25,951 bases of DNA from CAYJMQ01 sp964392415 (GTDB taxonomy: Bacteria > Bdellovibrionota > JACOXK01 > 2-02-FULL-40-11). How positions within the stretch are numbered: the first letter of the stretch is position 1; each line of letters opens with the position of its first letter. The translations under genes were made by a program, and so were the position numbers. The notes beneath the pieces are model-generated. The model was not told the DNA's origin and did not search any database. It saw only the letters and a program-made list of their open reading frames with translations. Shown one piece after another: positions 6,980-14,894 of the stretch. The stretch is taken from assembly GCA_964392415.1 (NCBI GenBank), contig CAYMPL010000025.1, positions 1 to 25,951 on the forward strand. Direction: 5' to 3'.

Positions 6980-8050
6980 ATGAAAAAGACCGCTCTCGTG
7001 CTTGGGACTGGAAACTGGGGGACAACCCTTGCCCATCTACTGGCAGAGGCCGGGACATCTACGATTCTTTGGGGACGAAATAAAGAGATTGTTCATGAAA
7101 TCAATGAGAGGCATACGAATACCAAATCTGCGAAAAATCTTAAAATCTCACCCGCCGTCCGGGCTGCCACGGAGCTCGGAGAGGCGGCAAGTTCTGCCGA
7201 ATTGATTTTTATTGCCGTTCCCTCACAAGTGTTTCGGGAAGTTTCCTGCCAGCTTGGAAATTTCGTGAGGGGTGATCAGCTTCTTATCAGCTGCACAAAG
7301 GGGATTGAAACGAAAAGCTCTAAACTGATGACGGGAATCTTAATGGATGAGACCTGCTGTAAAAAGGTGGGAGCGCTTTCCGGGCCCAATATTGCGGCAG
7401 AGATTATTCATGGCGACCCTTCAGGGGCTGTGATTGCTTCCGCTTATCAGGAAGTCATCGAAAAAGTGATGATGGCATTACAGCAGCCCCTTTTTAAAGT
7501 GTATGGCAACAAGGATGTAAAAGGGGTTGAAATTGGAGGGGCGCTCAAAAATATTATTGCAATTGCCTCGGGAATGGCGGCTGGACTGGGGTTTGAAAAC
7601 AACTCGAGGGCTTTTTTGATTACACGGGGAATTTTAGAAATTTCCCGTTATGGGGCCTTTTTTGGCGCCAATCCAGAGACATTTCTGGGGCTTTCCGGAA
7701 TTGGGGATCTGATTGCAACCTGTTACAGCGCGCATAGCCGGAATAATACGTTTGGCCGCCTGATTGCTTCGGGTAAAAAGATGGAAGAGGTTTTAAAAGA
7801 GATCCGGATGGTGGTTGAAGGGATCTATGCGACAGAGGCCGTCTATCGGCTTTCTCAGAAATTTAATATTTTTATGCCAATTACGGCGGGTGTTTACCGG
7901 TTGATTTTTGAGGGAGAAGGCATTCAGGATGTGATCAGGGATTTGATGACGGTTCGAACGAAATATGAAGGGGAGGAGGACCGCAGGCGGCTTTCAGATA
8001 TTCAACATATGCTGATTAACAAATATCCAATTCCTGAATATAGATTATGA
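6980..8050 (+). CDS. gpsA: Glycerol-3-phosphate dehydrogenase [NAD(P)+]
   Basis: The protein has 356 aa, close to the usual 330-345. The N-terminal Rossmann motif is GTGNWGTTLA (9-18). The middle shows IAVPSQVFREV, the SGPNIAAEI segment, GALKNIIAIASGMAAGL with the catalytic Lys, and GLSGIGDLIATC. These are standard GpsA signatures. It reduces dihydroxyacetone phosphate to sn-glycerol-3-phosphate in the cytoplasm, the entry step of phospholipid synthesis. Its ATG comes one base after the acyltransferase stop, so the two are surely co-transcribed. Its last codons TAT AGA TTA TGA form the first copy of a 12-bp direct repeat. Confidence 0.96.
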   Translation: MKKTALVLGTGNWGTTLAHLLAEAGTSTILWGRNKEIVHEINERHTNTKSAKNLKISPAVRAATELGEAASSAELIFIAVPSQVFREVSCQLGNFVRGDQLLISCTKGIETKSSKLMTGILMDETCCKKVGALSGPNIAAEIIHGDPSGAVIASAYQEVIEKVMMALQQPLFKVYGNKDVKGVEIGGALKNIIAIASGMAAGLGFENNSRAFLITRGILEISRYGAFFGANPETFLGLSGIGDLIATCYSAHSRNNTFGRLIASGKKMEEVLKEIRMVVEGIYATEAVYRLSQKFNIFMPITAGVYRLIFEGEGIQDVIRDLMTVRTKYEGEEDRRRLSDIQHMLINKYPIPEYRL

Positions 8051-8092
8051 TAACGAAGTATCAACCCAAAAGTGAGCGGTTATAGATTATGA
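8039..8092 (+). repeat. 12-bp direct repeat splitting a gpsA/phosphatase ATGA junction
   Basis: TATAGATTATGA occurs at 8039-8050, ending gpsA, and again at 8081-8092, containing the next gene's ATG (8089). Removing one repeat plus the 30-base spacer would recreate a classic ATGA stop/start overlap between the two genes. The first copy still has an ATG (8047) overlapping the gpsA stop; it opens a 12-codon reading frame, MITKYQPKSERL, that ends at 8085, just before the real start. Confidence 0.6.
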
Positions 8093-8994
8093 GAAAATTT
8101 ATTTACAGGGTATTGCCCAAAGATTTTAACAAGACCCTCTATGTATGGGATGTCGACAAGACCTACCTAAACACAAATTTTGAGTCTCTAAAAGGGCTCA
8201 TGAAAACTTTATTTGAATTTTCAATTGATAAACGGAGTATCCCCGGTGTCAAAAACCTGCTCCTTGAATTAAGAAAAGGGGCGGGGCCGGATATTGAAAT
8301 TTCTCCCATCTATTTCATTTCTGCGAGTCCGGTTTACCTGAAAAAGGTTCTGGAAGGGAAATTTCTTCTCGATGGTGTTCAGCATGATGGAATTTTTCTC
8401 AAAGACTATCTCGAATTGCGAAAAGAGGTCGGAAAACTGAGATTTAAAAATAATTTTGCCTATAAACTTGTTTCACTTTTAAACCACAGGCTCCATCTCC
8501 CCCCCGCTTCAAAAGAGATCCTTTTCGGGGATGATTTTGAGTCTGATGCGGAAGTTTATTCCATATATGCGGATATTCTTTCCTCGAAGATAGATGAAGA
8601 GAATCTTGCGATTCGTCTTTCCGCGCAGAGGCTGCATTCGAGAGAAATAGACCGGATTTTGTGCCTTTTTGAAAAGGTCGGGAAATCGAGTGAAGAAGTG
8701 GTTCGTCGAATCTTTATCCATCTGATCTCGCCACCCGCTTCTTCCTTAAAGGGCGCTTTAAACCGATTCAATATTTTTTCCGATCGGCTGGTGCCAACCC
8801 GAAATTATATGCAAACTGCCGCAGTACTTTATGAAATGGGCGCGATCTCCAAAAACGGCTTTCAGCGTGTCGCAAATTCCTTTAATCTACGCTACCCGCG
8901 AGATGGCTGGACACTGATGAAAAGTCTTAAAGATTTAAGGGACCGAGGTTTTCTTCAGGAAAATACGTTTAAAGAGCTTGAGTTTTCAAGGTAG
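8089..8994 (+). CDS. APP1-like (DUF2183) HAD-type phosphatidate phosphatase
   Basis: The protein has 301 aa. A DxDxT-type catalytic motif lies at 21-25 (DVDKT, nucleophile Asp21 and acid Asp23). Motif II-like FISASP follows (in APP1 proteins usually SNSPW-like), then a Lys in the KDYLELRKEVGKLRFK region, and the acidic metal motif LFGDDFESDAEVY. That is the order in App1/LNS2 phosphatidate phosphatases, which turn phosphatidate into diacylglycerol. Its place directly after gpsA and an acyltransferase fits a lipid role. The C-terminal ~110 residues are helical and not part of the catalytic fold. Its TAG stop overlaps the stem of a strong hairpin. Confidence 0.72.
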   Translation: MRKFIYRVLPKDFNKTLYVWDVDKTYLNTNFESLKGLMKTLFEFSIDKRSIPGVKNLLLELRKGAGPDIEISPIYFISASPVYLKKVLEGKFLLDGVQHDGIFLKDYLELRKEVGKLRFKNNFAYKLVSLLNHRLHLPPASKEILFGDDFESDAEVYSIYADILSSKIDEENLAIRLSAQRLHSREIDRILCLFEKVGKSSEEVVRRIFIHLISPPASSLKGALNRFNIFSDRLVPTRNYMQTAAVLYEMGAISKNGFQRVANSFNLRYPRDGWTLMKSLKDLRDRGFLQENTFKELEFSR

Positions 8995-9071
8995 AGGAAC
9001 CATTTCTAAAGAAATGGTTCCTCTCATATTTATACTGCGCGCCATTTTCTTGCGAAAATGGCTTGCTACTT
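8988..9071 (-). repeat. Composite double-hairpin element, copy 1, at a convergent gene junction
   Basis: Two parts. A variable hairpin has a 14-bp perfect stem (8993-9006 with 9011-9024, loop TAAA) and begins inside the TAG stop of the phosphatase gene. A conserved 44-bp block at 9027-9070 contains a 9-bp stem GCCATTTTC/GAAAATGGC (9041-9049, 9054-9062). Read on the minus strand, its loop is GCAA, a GNRA tetraloop, and the block begins AGTAG, whose TAG is the DoxX stop. The block matches 18866-18909 with one mismatch, in opposite orientation. It probably terminates both converging transcripts. Confidence 0.75.
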
Positions 9072-9506
9072 ACACCACTTCTTAAGCACGGTGCAATCCA
9101 ACCCCCATTTTGTGCAGCCCGTGCTGAAAAGGGCGAGGGTGGCGCCCAGAATGATAAAGGGATATTCGATGCCGCCTTTGTCCATGAAGAAGCCGTTGGC
9201 CCAATGGACTTTTACAATAGCTACGAGCATCAAAATCGAGATGAGAAGCGCAAAGAGACGGGTACAGCATCCCAAAAGAATGCCTATCCCTCCCAAAAAC
9301 TCCGTAAAGGCAACCACATAGGCCATCAGTTCAGGCATTGGAACTCCAATTTTAGCGAGAAAGAGGGCAGTACCTGAAATTCCGCCGCCGCCAAACGCGC
9401 CAAAAACCTTCTGAGAGCCATGCATAATAAAGGTAATGCCGATCGTAATTCGTAAAAAAAGAGATGCCATATCAGGACAAGCCTTGCACCATTTAGAGAG
9501 AAACAT
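9066..9506 (-). CDS. DoxX family membrane protein
   Basis: The protein has 146 aa with four membrane helices. The pattern LFLRITIGITFIMHGSQKVFGAFGG, then MAYVVAFTEFLGGIGILLGCCTRLFALLI and VHWANGFF...GIEYPFIILGATLALF, is the DoxX/SURF4-like signature. Family members sit in the inner membrane; some are linked to quinone or thiol redox and detoxification, but no specific reaction can be assigned. It has four Cys near the ends (KWCKACPD and a C-terminal TGC...LDC...WCK), suggesting redox use. The ribosome site AAGGAGG before the ATG is strong. It is a single gene whose stop lies within the double-hairpin element. Confidence 0.88.
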   Translation of the reverse strand: MFLSKWCKACPDMASLFLRITIGITFIMHGSQKVFGAFGGGGISGTALFLAKIGVPMPELMAYVVAFTEFLGGIGILLGCCTRLFALLISILMLVAIVKVHWANGFFMDKGGIEYPFIILGATLALFSTGCTKWGLDCTVLKKWCK

Positions 9507-9602
9507 AAGTCCTCCTTTGTTTGAAAGCTTAAGTTGAGACTGCCTAATATTTACTTAAATGGTAGCAAAAATAGGGCGAGTGTATCAATAGTTTTCTAGA
9601 AT

Positions 9603-9632
9603 GTCATCCTGAGGGCGAAGCCCGAAGGATCT
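9603..9632. repeat. Dispersed GTCATCCTGAGGGCGAAGCCC palindrome
   Basis: ATCCT-ga-GGGC-gaa-GCCC-ga-AGGAT forms a near-perfect hairpin. It is the same repeat type as at 346-371, with a different inner stem. It lies between the divergent DoxX and FAD-protein genes, upstream of the latter, so here it is not at a gene end. Confidence 0.65.
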
Positions 9633-9696
9633 GTGATAAAATTTCTGTTCTATTCTTTATTGATTTTATTTAAGATGCCAGATGGAGGATTGCTTT

Positions 9697-11079
9697 ATGT
9701 ATGATGTCATTGTTATTGGCGCGGGGGCGAGCGGCATTTTTTCATCTCTCTATCTGATTGATGAAAATCCAAATCTTTCCATTCTCGTGCTTGATAAGGG
9801 AAAGCCACTTCTTGAGCGCAATCGAAAAAAAGGGTGCGACCTCATGGAGGGATGGGGGGGGGCCGGGAGTTTCTCAGACGGTAAACTTGTATTTTCAACA
9901 GACCGGGAGTATGGGGGGCACCTTCAGGAATATATCCACGATTTTGATCTTTTCTGCCGCCTGATGAGAAAAGTCGATGAAACCTACATGAGATTTGCCG
10001 ATACGAAAGAGATTCGCGTCTATGGAGATGAGGAAGAAAAGATCGAATCGATTAAGATTCGCGCCGCCCGATGCGGATTGCATCTTCTCTCTGCCAGAAT
10101 CCGTCATCTTGGGACTGATCACAATTTTGAAATCTTAAAAAATATGGCGGCCTATCTTGAGCGCAAGGTTGAGATTCGTTTCAACCAGGAGTCTATCGAT
10201 ATTGAGCCTGTCGGGGATGGTTTTGAAGTCAGCGTCAAGGATTTGACGACCCAGGGGGAGTATAGAGCCAAGGGGAGATTTTTGATCATGGCCCCCGGCC
10301 GTCGCGGAATGCCGTTTTTTAAAAAGATGGCGGAGAAACTGGGGCTCGAGTTGATCAACAATCAGGTCGATATTGGTGTGCGTGTCGAGCTCCCGAACTG
10401 GGTGATGAAAGATATCTGTGATGTTGTTTACGAACCCAAGCTTGTTGCAAGAACCCCAAAGACCGATCTCAGAGCAAGAACATTTTGTGTGAATTATGGC
10501 GGCGAGGTGGTGCAGGAAGAGGCTGATGGATTGGTAACCTGTAACGGGCATAGTTATTCGGATCCTGCCAAAAGAACGGCCAACACCAATTTTGCTCTTT
10601 TGGTTTCTACGAAGTTTACACAGCCGTTTAATGATCCCTTTGGTTACGGAAAATCAGTTGCCGAGCTCTGTAATGTGCTTGGTAAAGGGGTGATTGTGCA
10701 GAGGCTCAGGGATTTTAAAGAGGATCGCCGGACCACAGAAAAGAGGCTCTTTGAAATGAATCTCCAGCCGACATTTTCCTCTGCGACACCGGGGAATCTG
10801 GGCTACGCTTTTCCTTATACGCAAATGAAGGCGATTCTTGAAATGCTTGAGCTTCTCGACCGGCTGATGCCAGGTGTCTGTGGAAACGATACGCTTCTTT
10901 ATGGCCCTGAGATTAAATGGTATTCGAGCCGGACAACGCTCAAACCGAATCTCGAAACAAAAATTGATCGTCTTTACTGTTTGGGGGATGGGGTTGGGAT
11001 TTCCCGCGGATTGGTTCAGGCTTCTCAATGCGGCATTATCGTTGCCAACGATATTTTGAAAAAAACGGGATCTCTTTAA
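9697..11079 (+). CDS. NAD(P)/FAD-dependent dehydrogenase (COG2509 type)
   Basis: Start taken at the ATG at 9697 (MYDVIVIGAGASG), because GGAGG at 9684-9688 is 8 nt before it; the ATG at 9682 overlaps that ribosome site. The protein has 460 aa. The N-terminal FAD-binding Rossmann motif is VIGAGASGIFS, followed by an acidic strand end (ILVLDKG). The segment EGWGGAGSFSDGKLVFSTDREYGG is characteristic of this uncharacterised FAD dehydrogenase family. A second FAD motif near the C-terminus is LYCLGDGVGISRGLVQASQCGIIVA. The substrate is unknown; relatives are soluble flavoproteins. It is followed 4 bases later by the M14 peptidase gene and probably starts the operon that ends with the sigma-54 activator. 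Confidence 0.88.
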   Translation: MYDVIVIGAGASGIFSSLYLIDENPNLSILVLDKGKPLLERNRKKGCDLMEGWGGAGSFSDGKLVFSTDREYGGHLQEYIHDFDLFCRLMRKVDETYMRFADTKEIRVYGDEEEKIESIKIRAARCGLHLLSARIRHLGTDHNFEILKNMAAYLERKVEIRFNQESIDIEPVGDGFEVSVKDLTTQGEYRAKGRFLIMAPGRRGMPFFKKMAEKLGLELINNQVDIGVRVELPNWVMKDICDVVYEPKLVARTPKTDLRARTFCVNYGGEVVQEEADGLVTCNGHSYSDPAKRTANTNFALLVSTKFTQPFNDPFGYGKSVAELCNVLGKGVIVQRLRDFKEDRRTTEKRLFEMNLQPTFSSATPGNLGYAFPYTQMKAILEMLELLDRLMPGVCGNDTLLYGPEIKWYSSRTTLKPNLETKIDRLYCLGDGVGISRGLVQASQCGIIVANDILKKTGSL

Positions 11080-11083
11080 GTTA

Positions 11084-11758
11084 ATGTCAAAAACTATTAC
11101 AGAACTCGAAATCGGTTTTTCGGTTCTCAAAGTTCCCATTTTAGGCTGGCAGATCGGAAACGGGACGGAGGTCATCCATTTTTATGGCGGGGTTCATGGG
11201 GATGAGCCTGAGGGGGTTGAACTTGCTCTGAAACTCAAAGATTTTTTGATGAAAAATTCCGGGATGTTTTCCGACAAGAGCCTGATGGTGGTTCCCGTGG
11301 TGAATCCTGATGGATATTCGGCCAAAACGCGTGTGAATGCGCGCGGTGTCGATCTGAACCGGAATTTTCCGACGAAAGATTGGTCGGCTGAGGCCACACA
11401 GGCGCGTTACTATCCAGGTCCAAAACCAAACTCGGAGCCCGAAGTCCAGGCGATCGTAAAACTCATCGGTCGCCGGGAAAAAATTCCCAAAAAAATTATT
11501 TCATTTCACAGCCTGATTCCGCGCCAGATCAATTATGATGGGCCTGCAAAAGAACTTGCCGAAGCGATGGCTCAATATAATGGTTATCCGGTAACCGGAA
11601 ATATCGGTTATCCGACCCCCGGATCTCTCGGCTCTTATGCGGGGAAAGAAAAAAATATTGCCGTTGTGACCTATGAGCTTCCCGAGAAAATTTCTATTCA
11701 GGAAGCGTGGAAGCAGTCTAGTGAAGCGATCTTCGAAGCCATTCAGTTTGACAATTAG
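11084..11758 (+). CDS. M14-family zinc carboxypeptidase, MpaA-like
   Basis: The protein has 224 aa without a signal peptide, so cytoplasmic. Zinc ligands are His38 and Glu41 in GGVHGDEPEG and His142 in ISFHS. Substrate-binding residues appear in NPDG (75-78), R87 and DLNRNFP (90-96). The presumed general base is Glu198 in VTYELPE. Length and motifs match MpaA-type murein tripeptide amidases, which cut the gamma-D-Glu/diaminopimelate bond when recycling cell-wall peptides. That substrate is by analogy only. It lies in tight order between the FAD protein and the histidine kinase (27-base gap), which may tie the signalling pair to cell-wall turnover. Confidence 0.82.
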   Translation: MSKTITELEIGFSVLKVPILGWQIGNGTEVIHFYGGVHGDEPEGVELALKLKDFLMKNSGMFSDKSLMVVPVVNPDGYSAKTRVNARGVDLNRNFPTKDWSAEATQARYYPGPKPNSEPEVQAIVKLIGRREKIPKKIISFHSLIPRQINYDGPAKELAEAMAQYNGYPVTGNIGYPTPGSLGSYAGKEKNIAVVTYELPEKISIQEAWKQSSEAIFEAIQFDN

Positions 11759-11785
11759 GATCGCTTTTATCATACTAAACTCACC

Positions 11786-13690
11786 TTGATTCGGGCAGCC
11801 AGTCAAATTCTCTGTGTAGGGAAGCCTGAAAAATTGAGCAGATGGCTGCCGAAACACAAATCATATCGTTATCTGATCGTAAACTCTTTTAAAAAAGCGT
11901 TGCGTGTTCTTGCTGCCCGTGAGGTAAAAATATTTCTTTCATACGATATTTCCGACTTGGAAGCGATTAAAAGAGACCATCCCGGGCTGATTCGGATTCT
12001 CCTGATGGACCGGTTAGACCAGAATGTGACCCATGCGGCGGTCAACCGCACCGAGGTATTTCGGTTTTTGGTTGATTCTACCCATCCCCGGGATATTGCC
12101 AGGGTTTTCTTTCAGGGGGTCCAGCAGTTCGAGCTGGAAAGCAGTCACCGAAAGCTCGTGGCGGACATTAAAACACAAAATCAAAAATTGGAAAAAGTGA
12201 TCTTTCAGCTGGAATCTAAAGTTCATGATAAGGCTGAGGAACTTTCCGATTTAGAAGAAAAATTGAAAAAAAAATCGAGGGATTTGGAGCAGCTTACCGC
12301 ATTGATCGCCTGGATCCACGCGAGCGCTTCGGTGAATGAACTTGAAGAGCGTCTTTTCACTTCACTTCATGGCATTTTACCCATCGAAAGAGTCATTGTT
12401 TCTAAAAGATCAACTTTAGGTACGGTCCGGGAGATTAAGAAAACCGGATTTTCATCGATGGTTTTTCCGCTGATTTATCAGAAGGGCTGTATCGGAAATC
12501 TCTATTATTTATATCAGCAGGAAAAGGGCGCCGCCCTTTTGCCCCTTTTGCATGAGAGATTGGATTTTTTAAAACAAATTGCCGATGCGGTTTCTTTGAC
12601 ACTGGCCAAGATTGGTATTTTTGATGAGTCGGTCAAACGAAAAGTTGAGTGGGAGAAGACTTTTGACGCGATCAAAGATCCTGTTTCACTTGTGAACAAA
12701 CAGTATGAAATTGTTCGGGCAAATCGCGCTTACAGCGATGTATCAGCGGTGAAATTACAGGATTTAATTGGCCGGAAATGTTATGAGGTGTTTCAGAAAA
12801 GGGAGTCAGTCTGTGAAGGGTGCATGCTTGCGCAGGCCCTGAACTCAGAAGAGGCGCGAATTTTTGAATTGAAAAGCCTTGCCCAGCAGACATTTTATAC
12901 GACGGCCTCGTTTCCGATCAAAACAGAGCCGGCTTATGCTGTGATGTATTATCGGAACCATGGCGAAGAGATGAAGCTTCGTGACCAGCTGATCCAGACA
13001 GAAAAGATGGCCGAAATCGGAATCCTTTCGGGGAGTGTCGCCCATGAAATCAATAACCCGCTGGGTGGAATTATCGCATATACACAGATTCTCTTGTCAG
13101 AGGTGGATAAAAAGAGCGCGCTGAATGCCGATCTCAAAGAGATTGAGATGGCAGCGCTAAGATCCAAAAATATTGTCGAGAGCTTACTTAATTTTTCACG
13201 GGTGTCGCGCAAAGAAGATCGCGCCGTGATCAACCTTGCGTCTGTTCTCGAAAAAGCGATCTCCCTCGTTCGGCTTAAAATCGGGCATCGGAATATTCAA
13301 ATTGAAAAACGCTATTCAGAGGGAGGTCAGGGGGAATCGGCTATCTACGGAGACTTTAATCAACTTGTCCAGGTTTTTTTAAATATTCTTAATAATTCGG
13401 TTGAAGCCCTTGAAGAGCAAAAGAGGGAAAAAGGATGGATCGGAATTGATCTTCAATTACGGGGTGATAGCATTGTCGTTAAAATAGGAGACAATGGTGG
13501 AGGGGTTGGAATGGCGGATCTCAGTAAAATTTTTAATCCCTTTTTTACGACCAAAGACAGGCAAAGCCATGCCGGGCTCGGGCTTTCGGTGAGTTATAGA
13601 ATTATCAAAGAGCATGGGGGGGATATTAAAATAGAAAATCAACCGCCGGAGGGGATAAATTTCATTGTAACTTTTTCGACCAAAGACTAA
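11786..13690 (+). CDS. Soluble sensor histidine kinase with degenerate receiver, GAF-like and PAS domains
   Basis: The protein has 634 aa from TTG at 11786, the only start codon after the in-frame upstream stop; no clear ribosome site is visible. Residues 1-110 resemble a receiver (AVNRTEVFRFLV matches the usual N-x-G-x-x-x-R-F-L part), but the phospho-acceptor and KPW regions are not recognisable. Then come a coiled coil (~120-175), a GAF-like region (~180-280) and a PAS domain (~290-395) with Cys343-x-x-Cys346. The HisKA motif VAHEINNPLGG carries His420. Kinase boxes are NILNNSVEAL (533-542), DNGGGV (569-574), FNPFFTTK (583-590) and GLGLSV (597-602). No membrane helices, so the signal is cytoplasmic. 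The activator gene follows after 16 bases. Confidence 0.9.
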   Translation: MIRAASQILCVGKPEKLSRWLPKHKSYRYLIVNSFKKALRVLAAREVKIFLSYDISDLEAIKRDHPGLIRILLMDRLDQNVTHAAVNRTEVFRFLVDSTHPRDIARVFFQGVQQFELESSHRKLVADIKTQNQKLEKVIFQLESKVHDKAEELSDLEEKLKKKSRDLEQLTALIAWIHASASVNELEERLFTSLHGILPIERVIVSKRSTLGTVREIKKTGFSSMVFPLIYQKGCIGNLYYLYQQEKGAALLPLLHERLDFLKQIADAVSLTLAKIGIFDESVKRKVEWEKTFDAIKDPVSLVNKQYEIVRANRAYSDVSAVKLQDLIGRKCYEVFQKRESVCEGCMLAQALNSEEARIFELKSLAQQTFYTTASFPIKTEPAYAVMYYRNHGEEMKLRDQLIQTEKMAEIGILSGSVAHEINNPLGGIIAYTQILLSEVDKKSALNADLKEIEMAALRSKNIVESLLNFSRVSRKEDRAVINLASVLEKAISLVRLKIGHRNIQIEKRYSEGGQGESAIYGDFNQLVQVFLNILNNSVEALEEQKREKGWIGIDLQLRGDSIVVKIGDNGGGVGMADLSKIFNPFFTTKDRQSHAGLGLSVSYRIIKEHGGDIKIENQPPEGINFIVTFSTKD

Positions 13691-13706
13691 AATCAACAAG
13701 GAGATT

Positions 13707-14729
13707 ATGACGGATTTTCCACAACAGGGGAAAGACCGCGTTCAGATAAAACCTCTTACTTTATCAGATCCTTCAGAAGAACTTATCATTGGTTCGAGTC
13801 CCTCTATGAATGAGGTTTTCAGGTTGATCGGGAAAGTCTCTGACAGCGACAGCACGATTTTAATTCGGGGTGAAAGCGGCACCGGAAAAGAGCTGATCGC
13901 AAAAATGGTTCATAGGCGAAGCCATCGCGTGTTTAAATCCTTCATAGCTGTAAACTGCGGCGCGCTTCCGGAAGGGCTTCTGGAGAGTGAACTTTTTGGA
14001 CATGTCAAAGGGGCATTTACAGGGGCTCTGTATTCAAGAAAGGGGCGGTTTGAACTGGCCGATCAGGGGACCATTTTTTTAGATGAGATCGGTGATATGA
14101 GCCCGAGGCTTCAGATAAAATTACTTCGGGTTCTCCAGGAGCAGATTTTTGAACCGGTTGGGATGAGTCAGTCTGTGAAGGTGAATGTCCGGATTATCGC
14201 GGCAACCCATCAGGACCTTGAGAAGGCGGTGGAAGAGAAAAAATTTCGGGAAGATCTCTATTATCGCCTGAATGTGATTCCGATTATGATGCCCCCCCTT
14301 CGGGATCGTGTCTTTGATATTCCATTGCTCTCAGGGCATTTTTTGGAAAAATTTAACCGCCAGAAAAGAAAAAGGGTTTCAGGTTTTTCCGAAGGAGTGA
14401 TGAACATTCTTTGTAAATATTCGTGGCCTGGAAATGTGCGGGAACTTGAAAATTTGATTGAACGCCTTGTGATTTTGAAAGGGGAGGGAACCATTTTAGA
14501 TCGTGATCTTCCGACAAGATATTTAACGCCCAGGGCTGCCAATCATTCCCTGATTCTGCCTTGCGATGGAATCGATTTGAACCGCATGATCGATGAAATG
14601 GAAGAGGATCTCATCGATCAGGCCCTGATGAGAACCGGCGGCAATCGAAACAAGGCGGCAAACCTTCTTCGTCTTAAACGGACGACGCTCGTGGAAAAGT
14701 TAAAAAGAAGCCGTAAGACTTCAGTTTAA
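13707..14729 (+). CDS. Sigma-54-dependent transcription activator lacking a receiver domain
   Basis: The protein has 340 aa. A short ~25-residue N-terminus leads straight into the AAA+ domain: Walker A GESGTGKE (55-62), sigma-54 contact loop GAFTGA (102-107), Walker B GTIFLDEI (121-128), and WPGNVRELENL (240-250). The C-terminus is a Fis-type helix-turn-helix (GGNRNKAANLLRLKRTTLVEKLKR, ~311-335). NtrC-type activators usually have ~120 more residues carrying the phosphorylated Asp; here that domain is absent. AAGGAG precedes the ATG. The gene ends 109 bases before an exact sigma-54 promoter, its likely target. Confidence 0.93.
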   Translation: MTDFPQQGKDRVQIKPLTLSDPSEELIIGSSPSMNEVFRLIGKVSDSDSTILIRGESGTGKELIAKMVHRRSHRVFKSFIAVNCGALPEGLLESELFGHVKGAFTGALYSRKGRFELADQGTIFLDEIGDMSPRLQIKLLRVLQEQIFEPVGMSQSVKVNVRIIAATHQDLEKAVEEKKFREDLYYRLNVIPIMMPPLRDRVFDIPLLSGHFLEKFNRQKRKRVSGFSEGVMNILCKYSWPGNVRELENLIERLVILKGEGTILDRDLPTRYLTPRAANHSLILPCDGIDLNRMIDEMEEDLIDQALMRTGGNRNKAANLLRLKRTTLVEKLKRSRKTSV

Positions 14730-14734
14730 AAAGG

Positions 14735-14756
14735 TTGACGAAACAGCTTATGTCAA
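14735..14756 (+). promoter_or_regulatory. Candidate activator-binding site (TTGAC-N12-GTCAA)
   Basis: TTGAC (14735-14739) and GTCAA (14752-14756) form an inverted repeat about 83-104 bp upstream of the -24 element, a usual distance for a sigma-54 activator site. The decamer AATTATTTGG occurs at 14755-14764 and again at 14820-14829. The assignment rests on position and symmetry only. Confidence 0.35.
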
Positions 14757-14838
14757 TTATTTGGCGTTTCTGCTTCATAAAACCGACAAAAAGATGAAAT
14801 CCTGAAATGGGCATGTTGAAATTATTTGGAAATTTGGC

Positions 14839-14853
14839 TGGCATATTTTTTGC
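14839..14853 (+). promoter_or_regulatory. Sigma-54 promoter of the FliA-like/HD-GYP operon
   Basis: TGGCATA-TTTT-TTGC matches TGGCAYR-N4-TTGC exactly. The T-run before TTGC is common in strong sigma-54 sites. Transcription would start near 14865, leaving a leader of about 30 bases before the ATG at 14895. A perfect 9-bp hairpin, 14858-14866 with 14871-14879 (loop TAAA), covers the expected start point. Confidence 0.82.
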
Positions 14854-14894
14854 TTTTAGCATGATTTAAAAATCATGCTGACAAGGGGGCAACC

